Assembly (NCBI GenBank): GCA_033762815.1
Contig: JANRLF010000010.1
Location: 1-64,000, forward strand
DNA length: 64,000 bases
From: JANRLF01 sp033762815
Lineage (GTDB): Bacteria; Bacteroidota; Bacteroidia; Chitinophagales; CAIOSU01
Reading direction: 5' to 3'
Position numbers and translations under genes: made by a program. The notes beneath the pieces were generated by a model, which saw only the letters and a list, made by a program, of their open reading frames with translations, searched no databases and was not told the origin of the DNA. How positions within the stretch are numbered: position 1 is the first letter of the stretch; each line of letters starts with the position of its first letter. Positions 1 through 8,788 of this stretch are shown piece after piece.

Positions 1-1773
1 GCCACCGATGCAAACGGTTGCCCCGGTCGGGAAATGCAACAACTAGTAGTATCTGCCCCCTGCCCACAACCTACAGCTACCATCACCAGCTTTAGCAACC
101 CAACCGCTGGGCTATCCAATGGCAGCATCAGCACTTTGGCATCTAACCTGGGCAGCCAGTTCAGCGTGGCCTTGCAGTACTTGGGCCTGGGAGGGATATT
201 GACCAACCTGCCCTTCAATTTCAACATCACCTTGCCCGACGTGCCGGCCAATTCCACGGTTACCATCTTCGACCAAAGCAATACGCTGATATTCACCAGT
301 GCCAGCCAGCCAACGGTGGGCAATGTTACCTTCAGCACCAGCACACTGACCACCACTTCCTTTTCCGTGGTGATAACCAGTTCGGTAGTATATACCAACA
401 GTGTCAGTTGCACCTTTACCGACCTTACGGCAGGCAACTGTGTTGTCACCTATACCCAGCAGGGCACAGGCTCAAACGTACAATTGAATCAAACTTTGAA
501 CAGTACCTGCCCGCCCTACAGTGTCAGTGTTACGTCATCACCCGCGCTATGTACCACTTCCAGCGGTAGTTTGAGCACTTATGCAGCTTTGGGGAGGAGC
601 CCTTATCAGGTGCGCATCCAAGGCCAGGGTCAGGACAGGAACGGCAGCATAAATGGCAGTTCTTTTGTGGCCAACAACCTCCCGCCAGGTGCTTATACCA
701 TCACTTTTACAGATGCAAATGGTTGCATAGAGGTTCGACAAGATACCGTGAAGCAAGATAGCACGAGCTTCACGTCCCTCGTCACAGTTAAGCCTGATAC
801 CTGCAACCGTAGCAATGGCAGTATACAAGTGTTTGCCTCACAGGGCATCGGCCCATTTTCTGCGATTATTTCAGGAACGAGCATTCAGCCAATTTCAGGG
901 GTCATCAACGGCAACTATGTGAATGCGGTTGGCCTTCCTGCTGGAAACTATTCCGTCACCATCACCGATGCGAATGGATGCGCCCGATTGGAGACAGCAA
1001 TCGTAGGTAATACCAGCAATGGGTTAGCTGCCACTATCGATGTTGCTCCCACCTACTGCGGAGGGTCGTATGGCTTTGCCATTGCTAATTCCACCACGGG
1101 CGGCAATCCGCCGTACAGCTATTCCTGGTCTGCCGGCACGCCCAATAACGGGGCTTGCAATGGTCTGCCCCCCGGAATTCATACAGTGACCATTACTGAT
1201 GCGAGCGGATGCTCAGGCACGCAATCGTTCGAGATAGAGAACAAAGAGGATACCATAGAACTGAACGGCGTGGTGATTTGGAAAGATACCTGCTCCAAAA
1301 GCGTCGGCAAAATCGATTTCGACCTTTTTGCAAATACCAGCTTAACGCTCACCTGGAGCAATGGCGTGACCACAAACGGAAGGGTGGGCACCAACTTCCT
1401 GACCGGCCTTACGCCTGGCGAGTATACCGTAACGGTGACCAGCGACTGTGACACCCTGGTAAAGGCCTTTACGGTGGGCAACATATCTCCGCAAATATCT
1501 GCCACCATCGATGTTGCTCCCACCTACTGCGGAGGGTCGAATGGTTTTGCCATAGCTAATTCCACCACGGGCGGCAATCCGCCGTACAGCTATTCCTGGT
1601 CTGCTGGCACGCCCAATAACGGATGGTCTGCCCCCCGGAATTCATACAGTTACCATTACCGATGCGAGCGGATGCTCAGGCACCCAATCGTTCGAGATAG
1701 AGAACAGACAGGATACCATAGAACTGAACGGCGTGGTGATTTGGAAGGATACCTGCTCCAAAGGTGTCGGTAA
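1..1773 (+). CDS. SprB-repeat surface adhesin, 5' fragment (start outside window, frameshifted)
   Basis: The reading frame is open from base 1, where it encodes part of an ATDANGC repeat, so the true start lies upstream. The protein is built of repeats of about 75-85 residues ending in variants of TITDANGC or TVTVT, as in SprB-type repeats of Bacteroidota gliding and surface adhesins. These proteins are normally exported by T9SS. The frame is sound to about base 1622, then reads about 50 out-of-frame residues to a stop at 1773. The homologous frame resumes at 1625 in frame 2 and continues into the next feature. The cause is visible: the second copy of a tandem duplication lacks 8 bases present in the first copy (about 1149-1156). 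Either the adhesin is inactivated, or the loss is reversible by recombination between the copies, or it is an assembly error in a repeat. Confidence 0.85.
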   Translation, partial: ATDANGCPGREMQQLVVSAPCPQPTATITSFSNPTAGLSNGSISTLASNLGSQFSVALQYLGLGGILTNLPFNFNITLPDVPANSTVTIFDQSNTLIFTSASQPTVGNVTFSTSTLTTTSFSVVITSSVVYTNSVSCTFTDLTAGNCVVTYTQQGTGSNVQLNQTLNSTCPPYSVSVTSSPALCTTSSGSLSTYAALGRSPYQVRIQGQGQDRNGSINGSSFVANNLPPGAYTITFTDANGCIEVRQDTVKQDSTSFTSLVTVKPDTCNRSNGSIQVFASQGIGPFSAIISGTSIQPISGVINGNYVNAVGLPAGNYSVTITDANGCARLETAIVGNTSNGLAATIDVAPTYCGGSYGFAIANSTTGGNPPYSYSWSAGTPNNGACNGLPPGIHTVTITDASGCSGTQSFEIENKEDTIELNGVVIWKDTCSKSVGKIDFDLFANTSLTLTWSNGVTTNGRVGTNFLTGLTPGEYTVTVTSDCDTLVKAFTVGNISPQISATIDVAPTYCGGSNGFAIANSTTGGNPPYSYSWSAGTPNNGWSAPRNSYSYHYRCERMLRHPIVRDREQTGYHRTERRGDLEGYLLQRCR

Positions 1774-1963
1774 AATCGATTTCGACCTTTTTGCGAACAC
1801 CAGCTTAACGCTCACCTGGAGCAATGGCGTGACCACGAACGGAAGGGTGGGCACCAACTTCTTGACCGACCTTACACCCGGCACCTACACCGTGACCGTC
1901 ACCACCAACTGCGATACCCTGGTCCGTTCGTTCTCCGTGGGCGATGTGGGGAACCAAATAACC
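1030..1963 (+). repeat. Tandem 471/463-bp duplication inside the adhesin gene
   Basis: Bases 1030-1500 and 1501-1963 are near-identical direct copies. Both begin with GCCAC(T/C)ATCGATGTTGC, both encode APTYCGGS..GFAIANSTTGG, and both run through DTIELNGVVIWKDTCSK to a TVTVT-CDTLV motif. The first copy is 471 bp (157 codons). The second is 463 bp because GGCTTGCA is missing after AATAACGG at about 1622. The few substitutions between copies suggest a recent duplication. Confidence 0.85.
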
Positions 1964-4900
1964 CTACAGGCCACCACCAGCGCCTCCACTTGCGGCCAGA
2001 ACAATGGCAGTGCCGTAGTAACCGCAACTGGCGGTACCGGTTCTTATGTGTTCACTTGGAGCAATGGCCTAAACGGTAGCAGCCAGAACGGCCTTGCACC
2101 TGGCACCTATGATGTAACTGCCACCGATGGCAATGGCTGCTCGGGCACCACCTCAGTGCAGATAACTCCTTCAAACTACCTTGCCTTGAGCCCCATCGTG
2201 AAAAACAACACCGGCTGCGGCGCGAATTGCAATGGTTCGGCTGATGTAAATGCCACAGGCGGCGACGGCAACTACAGCTATCAATGGAACGATGGCAACA
2301 ATGCCGGATTACGCAACAACCTGTGCGCCGGCCGCTATGAGGTGACCGTGACCGATGGCAGTGGCTGCATGGCAACCGCCCTTGTTTACATTACCGGAAG
2401 CAACCCGCCCATGGCCTTGAACCCATTTGTACAGGACAACAACAGTTGCAACAACAATTGTGTCGGCTCCGTCGACCCACAGGCATCGGGGGGTACCGCA
2501 CCTTATACCTATCAATGGAACAATGGTGCCAATACGGGCGCACTGAACAATGTTTGCGGTGGCGTTTATGCCCTAACGGTGACCGATAGCAAGGGATGCA
2601 CCATTGAAGGCAGTTTCACGGTAAACAACATTAATAACAACCTTACCGCCAATGTAGCTATTCAAGATGGCAGTTGTAACCGTAACAATGGCAGGGCAAC
2701 GGTGACCGGTGCTGGCGGAACGGGCCCTTATACCTACCGCTGGAGCAACAACCGTACTACCGCAACCATCAGCAACTTGGCTGCGGGCGTTTACCGGGTG
2801 ACTGTGACCGATGCCAACGGTTGCACCGCGCTGGGCACCGCGGTAATCGGCAACACCGCCAGCCCCAATATCTCCATTACCAATACGGTACAGCCCACCT
2901 GCAATGCCGCCAATGGCTCCATCACCGTAGCGGCCAATGGAGGCACCGGCCCATACACCTACACTTGGTCAACCGGCTTCGTAGGCAATAGGCTGAGGAA
3001 TGTGGCTGCGGGTAGCTATACCGTTACTGTGACGGATGCGGCAGGCTGCAGCGGCACCGCTACCGTGAACCTGCCAAGAGACAACAACAATCCGCCTGCA
3101 GTGCTTATCAACGTAACCAACAGCACCTGCAACCGCAACAATGGCTCGGCAACCGCTACGGCCAATGGCGGACAAGGCCCCTATACCTATCGCTGGAGCA
3201 ATAACCGCAATACGGCCACCGTGAATAATTTGGTACAAGGCGTTTACCGCGTGACCGTTACCGATGCCAATGGCTGCACGGTGGAAGGCATTGCCAATGT
3301 GGGCAATGTCAACTTACTGGCGGTGAATGCCATTACCGTGCCGCCTACCTGCCTTGCTGCCGATGGCTCCATCACTGTTAACGTGGCAGGTGGCACGGGC
3401 CCATACACGTATAACTGGACCGATGGTGCTGTAGGCCGCACCCGCAACAGGCTTAGGGAGGGCGTGTATGTGGTAAACGTAACCGATGCGGCCGGCTGCA
3501 CGGGCAACCTGACCGTGAACCTGAACAAAGTGATTGTTCCGCCCGTGGTGAACCCTGTGGTGACGGATGACATCTGCGCTTCGTCCAGTGGTTCCATCGT
3601 ACTGAACGTGAATGGCGGCAAGGCCCCCTATGCCTACAACTGGGCACCGCTGGCCGGTGTGGGCAACAGCCAGGCCAACCTGCCGCAAGGGGCTTACCCT
3701 TATGAGGTGACCGACGCCAACGGCTGCGTGGCAAATGGGGTAGCCAACGTAGGCAATGCTTGTATCTTCATTGCCGACCTGAACCTGACCAGCATGTGCA
3801 ACTATAGGCCCGACCTGCACCGCCGCTGGAGGGTGCGCAACCCTAACCTGTTCCCTGTGCTATACACATGGCAGGTGGTAGGTACCGCGCAAACCAATAC
3901 CCTATGGGCACCTCCTGGAGATAGCTACTTCTATACAGAGACCGTATCGGGACCCAATACCACCCGCATCACCTGGAACGACCATACAGGAGCGGCCAAG
4001 CAAAACGTGAAGGCCTCAAGTGGTGCAACTTGTCTGCCCGAGCCATTGGCCTATTTCCCGCTGGACACATGCGCTGGCGATACCGCCAAAGAACGCATAG
4101 CAGGCAAGAACGGCAAAGTGACCAACCCCGAATGGCAGGAAGGCTACTCTGGCCAAGCCTTGCAGTTTGATGGCAGCAACAGGCAGGTGAACGCACCGGG
4201 CATCATCAGCCAGTCCAGCTTGGATGCAGGCTTCAGCATTACGGGCATGTTCAAAGTGAACAATAGCTCGGCCAACAAGGTGATGGCCCAGTTCTATGGC
4301 AGCAATGGCAACCAGGTGCTTACGTTGTTTGCTGGGTCAGATGAAAAGGTGAGGGTAACTTATTTCAACGGCACCAACACCAGCACTTACAACAGCAATG
4401 TTGCCTTGCCCGTTGGCGACTGGGTGGCACTGGCGCTCACCTTTGACGGAGATACCCTAAGGCTGTACCTGAACGATTCCCTGAAAGCGAAACAGGCCCT
4501 GCCAACCTTCACGGCATTTGTCCCTACCGCTTTCAGAATCGGCGGAAGGAATACGCAGTGGTTCAATGGGCTGATCGACGAAGTGAGGATATTCGACCAG
4601 GCATTGAGCGCCAACGAGGTAGCGGTACTGGCAGCAGAGCCGGGTATGGGCACAGATTGCAGCCAGCCATCGGCAAAAATGGCCCCGCCACAAAACGATG
4701 GAACACTCACGGAAGTTTCTACGGACTGGAATGCGAGCCTGAAGGCCTACCCGAACCCCTTCCAGCACAGCCTGTCATTGCAATATACATTGCCCTCTGA
4801 TGGGCCCGTGCATATCAGCCTCATGGGCATGGACGGCAAGCAGGTAATAACTTTGCTGAACACCCACAGCCCCGCCGGAAGCTACGAGCAAACCATCACC

Positions 4901-5002
4901 AGCGACAGCCCAGCGCTGCAGCACCTGCCCCCAGGCATGTACCTGTTGCGTATGCAAACCAACCAAGAAGTAATAACCTTAAAACTGCTGATGCAAGAGT
5001 AA
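1733..5002 (+). CDS. SprB-repeat/LamG adhesin with T9SS sorting domain, 3' fragment
   Basis: This is the remainder of the broken adhesin. Homology to the repeat begins at 1625, but the first usable start in this frame is a GTG at 1733. About eight to nine SprB-like repeats follow, with the consensus GGTGPYTYxWSNG, a GVYxVTVTDANGC stretch and a conserved Cys. They are followed by a cysteine-containing spacer, a LamG/concanavalin-A-like domain (roughly residues 770-965, LAYFPLD..ALQFDG..FNGLIDEVRIF) and a C-terminal T9SS type A sorting domain (AYPNPFQHSL..PPGMYLLRM). Family knowledge says such proteins are secreted through T9SS and anchored at the surface for adhesion or gliding. Without its signal peptide this fragment should not be exported, so the gene is probably non-functional as sequenced. 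A strong terminator follows. Confidence 0.85.
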   Translation: MVIWKDTCSKGVGKIDFDLFANTSLTLTWSNGVTTNGRVGTNFLTDLTPGTYTVTVTTNCDTLVRSFSVGDVGNQITLQATTSASTCGQNNGSAVVTATGGTGSYVFTWSNGLNGSSQNGLAPGTYDVTATDGNGCSGTTSVQITPSNYLALSPIVKNNTGCGANCNGSADVNATGGDGNYSYQWNDGNNAGLRNNLCAGRYEVTVTDGSGCMATALVYITGSNPPMALNPFVQDNNSCNNNCVGSVDPQASGGTAPYTYQWNNGANTGALNNVCGGVYALTVTDSKGCTIEGSFTVNNINNNLTANVAIQDGSCNRNNGRATVTGAGGTGPYTYRWSNNRTTATISNLAAGVYRVTVTDANGCTALGTAVIGNTASPNISITNTVQPTCNAANGSITVAANGGTGPYTYTWSTGFVGNRLRNVAAGSYTVTVTDAAGCSGTATVNLPRDNNNPPAVLINVTNSTCNRNNGSATATANGGQGPYTYRWSNNRNTATVNNLVQGVYRVTVTDANGCTVEGIANVGNVNLLAVNAITVPPTCLAADGSITVNVAGGTGPYTYNWTDGAVGRTRNRLREGVYVVNVTDAAGCTGNLTVNLNKVIVPPVVNPVVTDDICASSSGSIVLNVNGGKAPYAYNWAPLAGVGNSQANLPQGAYPYEVTDANGCVANGVANVGNACIFIADLNLTSMCNYRPDLHRRWRVRNPNLFPVLYTWQVVGTAQTNTLWAPPGDSYFYTETVSGPNTTRITWNDHTGAAKQNVKASSGATCLPEPLAYFPLDTCAGDTAKERIAGKNGKVTNPEWQEGYSGQALQFDGSNRQVNAPGIISQSSLDAGFSITGMFKVNNSSANKVMAQFYGSNGNQVLTLFAGSDEKVRVTYFNGTNTSTYNSNVALPVGDWVALALTFDGDTLRLYLNDSLKAKQALPTFTAFVPTAFRIGGRNTQWFNGLIDEVRIFDQALSANEVAVLAAEPGMGTDCSQPSAKMAPPQNDGTLTEVSTDWNASLKAYPNPFQHSLSLQYTLPSDGPVHISLMGMDGKQVITLLNTHSPAGSYEQTITSDSPALQHLPPGMYLLRMQTNQEVITLKLLMQE

Positions 5003-5024
5003 AGGGATTTCTTTAACGAATGAT

Positions 5025-5058
5025 AAAGGCAGGGGCTTTAGGGCTCCTGCCTTTTTTT
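5025..5058 (+). terminator. Rho-independent terminator of the adhesin gene
   Basis: Arms at 5027-5036 and 5043-5052 form a 10-bp stem with one G-U pair around a 6-nt loop, followed by seven Ts. It lies about 25 bases after the adhesin stop codon. Confidence 0.85.
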
Positions 5059-5231
5059 GTTGGGTTGGAAATTAGGCAAAAGAAGGCAGGCATATTCAGT
5101 GATGACGCATTTTTGCGTTAGATGGTGATAGGAAATAAACACATGTAGACAATAATATCGATTATATACTTATGCTTCTTATTTTTAACTTTGAACTATT
5201 GAAATAAATTCTTGAATCAAAGAAACTACTC

Positions 5232-7004
5232 ATGCCTACCGGAAATGTATTAAATAGAACATTTGGGGATTTGTTTTCTTCTAAATCAGTTCGATATGAA
5301 ATCCCTTTTTTTCAAAGAGGCTATGCTTGGGAACAGCGCCAATGGAAAAAACTTTTTGAAGACATAAATGAACAAATAATTGAAAATGTTACAGAAAGTA
5401 GATTTGAGGACGAAGAACACTTTTTTGGTCCAATTGTAGTTTTAGAAAAGCGCACCAATCATCCTTCGCTCAAGAGATTTTTAGTTATAGATGGTCAACA
5501 GCGGATTACTACCGTTTATTTACTTTTGGCCGTAATAAAAAACATGTTGGAGAATAAAGCACATTTATCTACGGATGCCCAAAAGTACATTAACGAGATA
5601 AATGCTTTGTTAAAAAATGACTTAAATGAACAAGACGATTATTTAAAAATTAAAGTATTTAGCACAAAGGGAGATAGGCTTCCTACATTTAAGGCTGTAT
5701 TTGACCAAAATCCCTATAGTCCGTACTTGGCTGAAGATCAGCTTCTATATAATCCCAACGACAATAAAATTGACGAATTTTTAAAGTTTGCTAAAAGACA
5801 GCTAAGGGACTATGATGTCCCCCGTTTGTGGAACTTATACCAATCGTTAATCAAGTCCTTGAAAATTGTTTGGATTCCGCTAGATGAAACAAAGGATGAT
5901 GCGCAGGCTATTTTTGAGAGCCTAAATGATGCAGGAATGCCACTCTCTGCTTCAGAATTATTATGCAATTATATTTTCCGACCCATAACTAATGATACAA
6001 CTAATGAACATGAAAAATTACATAATGATAAGTGGTTAGCCTCACGTAGAGCCGTAGGGAGTCATATTTTTGAGGATTACTTACGAGATCTTTTTTCAAT
6101 TGGAGAAAAAAAGCGAGTTGGGCTAGCTAGAAGAATGTATGTTCACTACAAAACAAAAAATAGAAATTTAACACCTGAACGAGCTAAAGCAACTTTAGAG
6201 ACAATTTTTAATTTTACTGGGATATACAATCAAATAGCCAAGCCAATACAACATCCTCACAACAACCCCAATATTCGACGTTTATTAATGAATATTGCGG
6301 AAACCAATATGACCACAATTTACCCCTTCCTTATGGCTTTGTTAAATGCCTTAAATGAAGCTAAATTAACTGTGGATGAAACTATTAATCTTCTGAACCA
6401 AACGTATATCCTTTTGGTACGTAGAAAGATAACTAGCTTACCTGTTACAAAATATGATACATTCTTCCCTTCCTTACTCGATAAGATCTTATATGAACCC
6501 GATAAAATCAAAGCCTTTCACGCTCATATTCAATTAGAACAACTATGGGTTTCAGATCAAATTTTTAGTGAGGCTTTTTCCCAAAAAGCTCTATATAACC
6601 AAAGGGAGCTTAACTTCACTCGGCACGTTTTGCAAGAGTTAGATAAGAAAATGCAAAACTTCGGTGAGCACCCCGATTATTCTACGATTGATACAATTGA
6701 ACATATCTTACCGCAAACCTTAAATGATGATTGGAGAAAGTATCTAGGTCAAGATGCGACTCAATATAATCTTCCTACTATCATAGATACTTTAGGAAAT
6801 CTTTGTTTAAACAGCAGACCAGCAAATAGTTCTTTCGGACAAAAATCATTTACCGATAAACAAAATGCATATACAGAATTAAGTGCATTAGCAAGGGATG
6901 TTAAGTCTCGAACTGGCCCATGGAATATAAATGCTATAGAACAAAGATCAAAAGATTTAGCTGCAGAAGCACTTAAGGTCTGGGCATGGCATAGTAATAA
7001 TTAA
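5232..7004 (+). CDS. DUF262/DUF1524 (GmrSD-type) restriction-like protein
   Basis: This 590-aa protein has an N-terminal DUF262 (ParB/Srx-like) domain, seen in IPFFQRGYAWEQRQW and in VIDGQQRITTVYLL (about residues 95-110). A C-terminal DUF1524 HNH-like domain is seen in TIEHILPQ followed by LGNLCLNSRPANSSFG. In GmrSD and related type IV restriction enzymes the DUF262 part binds and hydrolyses nucleotide and the DUF1524 part cleaves modified phage DNA. Solitary single-chain DUF262-DUF1524 genes are common in defence islands. Here the gene stands alone. Its base composition is visibly more AT-rich than every neighbour, which points to recent acquisition, and repeat-rich DNA follows it. An anti-phage role is inferred from the family; target and activity are unknown. 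Confidence 0.85.
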   Translation: MPTGNVLNRTFGDLFSSKSVRYEIPFFQRGYAWEQRQWKKLFEDINEQIIENVTESRFEDEEHFFGPIVVLEKRTNHPSLKRFLVIDGQQRITTVYLLLAVIKNMLENKAHLSTDAQKYINEINALLKNDLNEQDDYLKIKVFSTKGDRLPTFKAVFDQNPYSPYLAEDQLLYNPNDNKIDEFLKFAKRQLRDYDVPRLWNLYQSLIKSLKIVWIPLDETKDDAQAIFESLNDAGMPLSASELLCNYIFRPITNDTTNEHEKLHNDKWLASRRAVGSHIFEDYLRDLFSIGEKKRVGLARRMYVHYKTKNRNLTPERAKATLETIFNFTGIYNQIAKPIQHPHNNPNIRRLLMNIAETNMTTIYPFLMALLNALNEAKLTVDETINLLNQTYILLVRRKITSLPVTKYDTFFPSLLDKILYEPDKIKAFHAHIQLEQLWVSDQIFSEAFSQKALYNQRELNFTRHVLQELDKKMQNFGEHPDYSTIDTIEHILPQTLNDDWRKYLGQDATQYNLPTIIDTLGNLCLNSRPANSSFGQKSFTDKQNAYTELSALARDVKSRTGPWNINAIEQRSKDLAAEALKVWAWHSNN

Positions 7005-7017
7005 CCCCCTTGTTGCG

Positions 7018-7071
7018 CGTAGATTAGCAAAGCGTATCTACGTGCAAGCAGTTCGGTAGCTTGCAGCTACC
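7018..7071. repeat. REP-like double hairpin
   Basis: Two perfect 7-bp hairpins stand 12 bases apart. The first is CGTAGAT (7018-7024) with ATCTACG (7036-7042). The second is GGTAGCT (7055-7061) with AGCTACC (7065-7071) around a TGC loop. The layout resembles the paired-hairpin interspersed repeats found between genes in many Bacteroidota. It begins 13 bases after the DUF262 stop codon and could also act as that gene's transcript end. Confidence 0.5.
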
Positions 7072-7430
7072 ATGCCCCCCATCTAGCGTAAGCATCCCCT
7101 TACTTCCCACCATAGCGGTTCCTTTTAATATCCTGGCCCCTATTTCATCCAGAAAAAATATGGTTACTGAGTGGCTACCCAGCGGGCATGGTGAGCACAC
7201 AAACTGGCAATTCATGGCGCCCCAACCTATTACTGTAGGGGTACTCATTGCAGCGATTATATTTTGGCGCTGGTACCGGAAAAAATATTTCCCCTTCAAC
7301 ACTTGCAACAGTAGCACTAAATACCTACCATTATATAAAACGCAGCTAAAAACACCGCAAAAAACACCGCAAAAAACACAAAAAACACACCTTTTTCACA
7401 CAAAACATTGTATATCAAGCAACTAATAGA
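7072..7430. other. Stretch without a convincing gene
   Basis: Open frames exist on both strands here (7061-7426 plus, 7024-7317 minus), but neither shows a domain, a signal peptide or plausible composition. Around 7345-7400 the sequence becomes a degenerate A-rich repeat, with AAAAAACACCGC repeated at about 12-bp spacing. It may be remnant mobile DNA next to the acquired DUF262 gene. Confidence 0.5.
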
Positions 7431-7518
7431 AACTGAAGTACCACTGAAATATCACTGAAGCACCACTGAAGTACCACTGAAGCACCACTGAAGTACCACC
7501 GAAAGGTCACCGAAACAC
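7431..7518 (+). repeat. Eight-unit 11-bp tandem array
   Basis: Eight consecutive 11-base units match CACTGAAGYAC: AACTGAAGTAC, CACTGAAATAT, then CACTGAAGCAC and CACTGAAGTAC alternating twice, then CACCGAAAGGT and CACCGAAACAC. The period is close to one helical turn. The array ends 100 bases upstream of the lipocalin start. Confidence 0.85.
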
Positions 7519-7618
7519 ATTTAGCTTGGCCTTTCACTTCCGAAAAAGCACTTTATAGAAAACAAAATACGAATTGCTTTGTTTAATGTTCTTAACCTAA
7601 ACCTTAAACAAAATTGCC

Positions 7619-8161
7619 ATGAAGTATTTGATTGCCGTTTTTACGCTCATCGTCATGATGTCAGCTACCTGTAACACCAACAACTGCCTGCCCGTAACCG
7701 TGGACAGCAATGCCAACCAAGCCCAATTTTTGGGTACTTGGTACGAAATTGCCAGCATACCCCAATTTTTCAACATTGGCTGCCAGTGCACCAGTGCGGA
7801 ATACGTGGCCAATGGCAGCAACATTATTGTGAAGAACTCCTGCCGCCTGGGCGGTGCCACTATTGGCATACCCAATAACATACAAGGTACGGCTACTGTG
7901 CCCGACCCCAATGTATTTGGCAAAATCAAGGTACGTTTCCCTGTTTCTCCGGTGGATGCGGACTATTGGATACTGGAGTTTGACCCCAACGGGCAATATA
8001 TGCTGGTAGGTGACCCTAACAAAAACTCACTATTTATACTAAGCCGCACCCGCACGCTGAACCAAGGTATTTACAACAATCTTGTATCTACCGCCCAAGA
8101 CATGTGCTTTGATGTGAATAAACTGAAAATTACCAACCAAAGCAACTGCAGCGGCTATTAA
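7619..8161 (+). CDS. Lipocalin family protein (Blc-like)
   Basis: This 180-aa protein has an N-terminal signal sequence (MKYLIAVFTLIVMMSATC). The Cys could be a lipobox cysteine, though Thr at -1 is atypical. The lipocalin signature GTWYEIASIPQFF lies at about residues 40-52, and a second structurally conserved block, YWILEFDPNGQYMLVGDP, is typical of bacterial Blc lipocalins. These proteins carry lipids or other small hydrophobic ligands in the periplasm or at the outer membrane. Six Cys beyond the signal suggest disulfides. The gene is monocistronic, with the 11-bp array upstream and a terminator downstream. Confidence 0.88.
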   Translation: MKYLIAVFTLIVMMSATCNTNNCLPVTVDSNANQAQFLGTWYEIASIPQFFNIGCQCTSAEYVANGSNIIVKNSCRLGGATIGIPNNIQGTATVPDPNVFGKIKVRFPVSPVDADYWILEFDPNGQYMLVGDPNKNSLFILSRTRTLNQGIYNNLVSTAQDMCFDVNKLKITNQSNCSGY

Positions 8162-8183
8162 GCTACATCAACGATATTCATTA

Positions 8184-8213
8184 AAAGCCTGGGCCTAAAG
8201 CCGGGCTTTTTTT
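8184..8213 (+). terminator. Rho-independent terminator after lipocalin
   Basis: A 9-bp stem (8184-8192 with 8201-8209, one G-U pair) encloses an 8-nt loop and runs into a T tract. It may also serve the converging minus-strand gene that ends at 8231. Confidence 0.8.
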
Positions 8214-8230
8214 TATCGTACTATTGGGGC

Positions 8231-8734
8231 TTACGCATACAAAAAGGCCTCGCCAGACTCTGCTATTGCCTTAATCTCCTTGATACCCTGACGTTGCAAA
8301 CCCGCCCAAAAAATTTTGGTGAACAGGTAAGCCATAGGGTGCACCAAAGCATTGGCGGAAAAGAGGGTGTAAGTCCAAACAACGGATATGGTGCCGTCAT
8401 CGTTGCCATTGCATTTCCATTCACCTTGGCACTTGGTGATGAACCGCATGCTCCAGGGCAGTTGGTCCAGCTGCCATTTCCAGTAACGGTTTTCTTCGCG
8501 CACCAATATCTGGTCAAATGTCTGTGGCCCTGCGGGGTTAAACAAGCTGCCTTTGAACACCGGTATTCGGTGCCCGCCCACTTGGCCCCAAGTAGCATCG
8601 TCCACAAAACCAACCACTGGCGGAATAACGCCATAGCCAGGCAGTATTTTAGTGGCATCGCCCAATATAGGTGCTTTAAAAGCCCGCTCCAATGGGCAGT
8701 GAAAAACAGCAGTAACGGTGTATTGGGTTTTCAA
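8231..8734 (-). CDS. SRPBCC-family (START/Bet v1-like) protein
   Basis: This 167-aa protein begins MKTQYTVTAVFHCPLERAFKAPI and fits the polyketide cyclase/dehydrase-like SRPBCC family, which has a hydrophobic ligand cavity. The start is a TTG; no ATG lies near it and the N-terminus matches the family from its first residues. It is the last gene of the Nudix-TauE-WD40-dcd run, 54 bases after dcd. The ligand and role are unknown. Confidence 0.7.
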   Translation of the reverse strand: MKTQYTVTAVFHCPLERAFKAPILGDATKILPGYGVIPPVVGFVDDATWGQVGGHRIPVFKGSLFNPAGPQTFDQILVREENRYWKWQLDQLPWSMRFITKCQGEWKCNGNDDGTISVVWTYTLFSANALVHPMAYLFTKIFWAGLQRQGIKEIKAIAESGEAFLYA

Positions 8735-8788
8735 AAGGGCTGCTTGCTTCTAAAAATCTACCATAAAAACAGCGACCACTAAACACCA

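Noticed and set aside
1600..1640. Programmed ribosomal frameshift in the adhesin
   Set aside because: No slippery sequence or downstream structure is seen; comparison with the first repeat copy shows an 8-base deletion instead.
3314..3820. Long minus-strand frame (168 aa) inside the SprB repeats, and similar minus frames at 1179-1523 and 1642-1884
   Set aside because: Antisense shadows of a repetitive, GC-rich coding sequence; the repeats keep the opposite strand open.
7024..7426. Two overlapping open frames (97 aa minus, 121 aa plus) after the DUF262 gene
   Set aside because: No domain or signal, low-complexity end in A-rich repeats, and overlap with the REP-like hairpins.
7431..7518. CRISPR array
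   Set aside because: Units are 11 bp and contiguous with no spacers; it is a simple tandem repeat. No cas genes are in the window.
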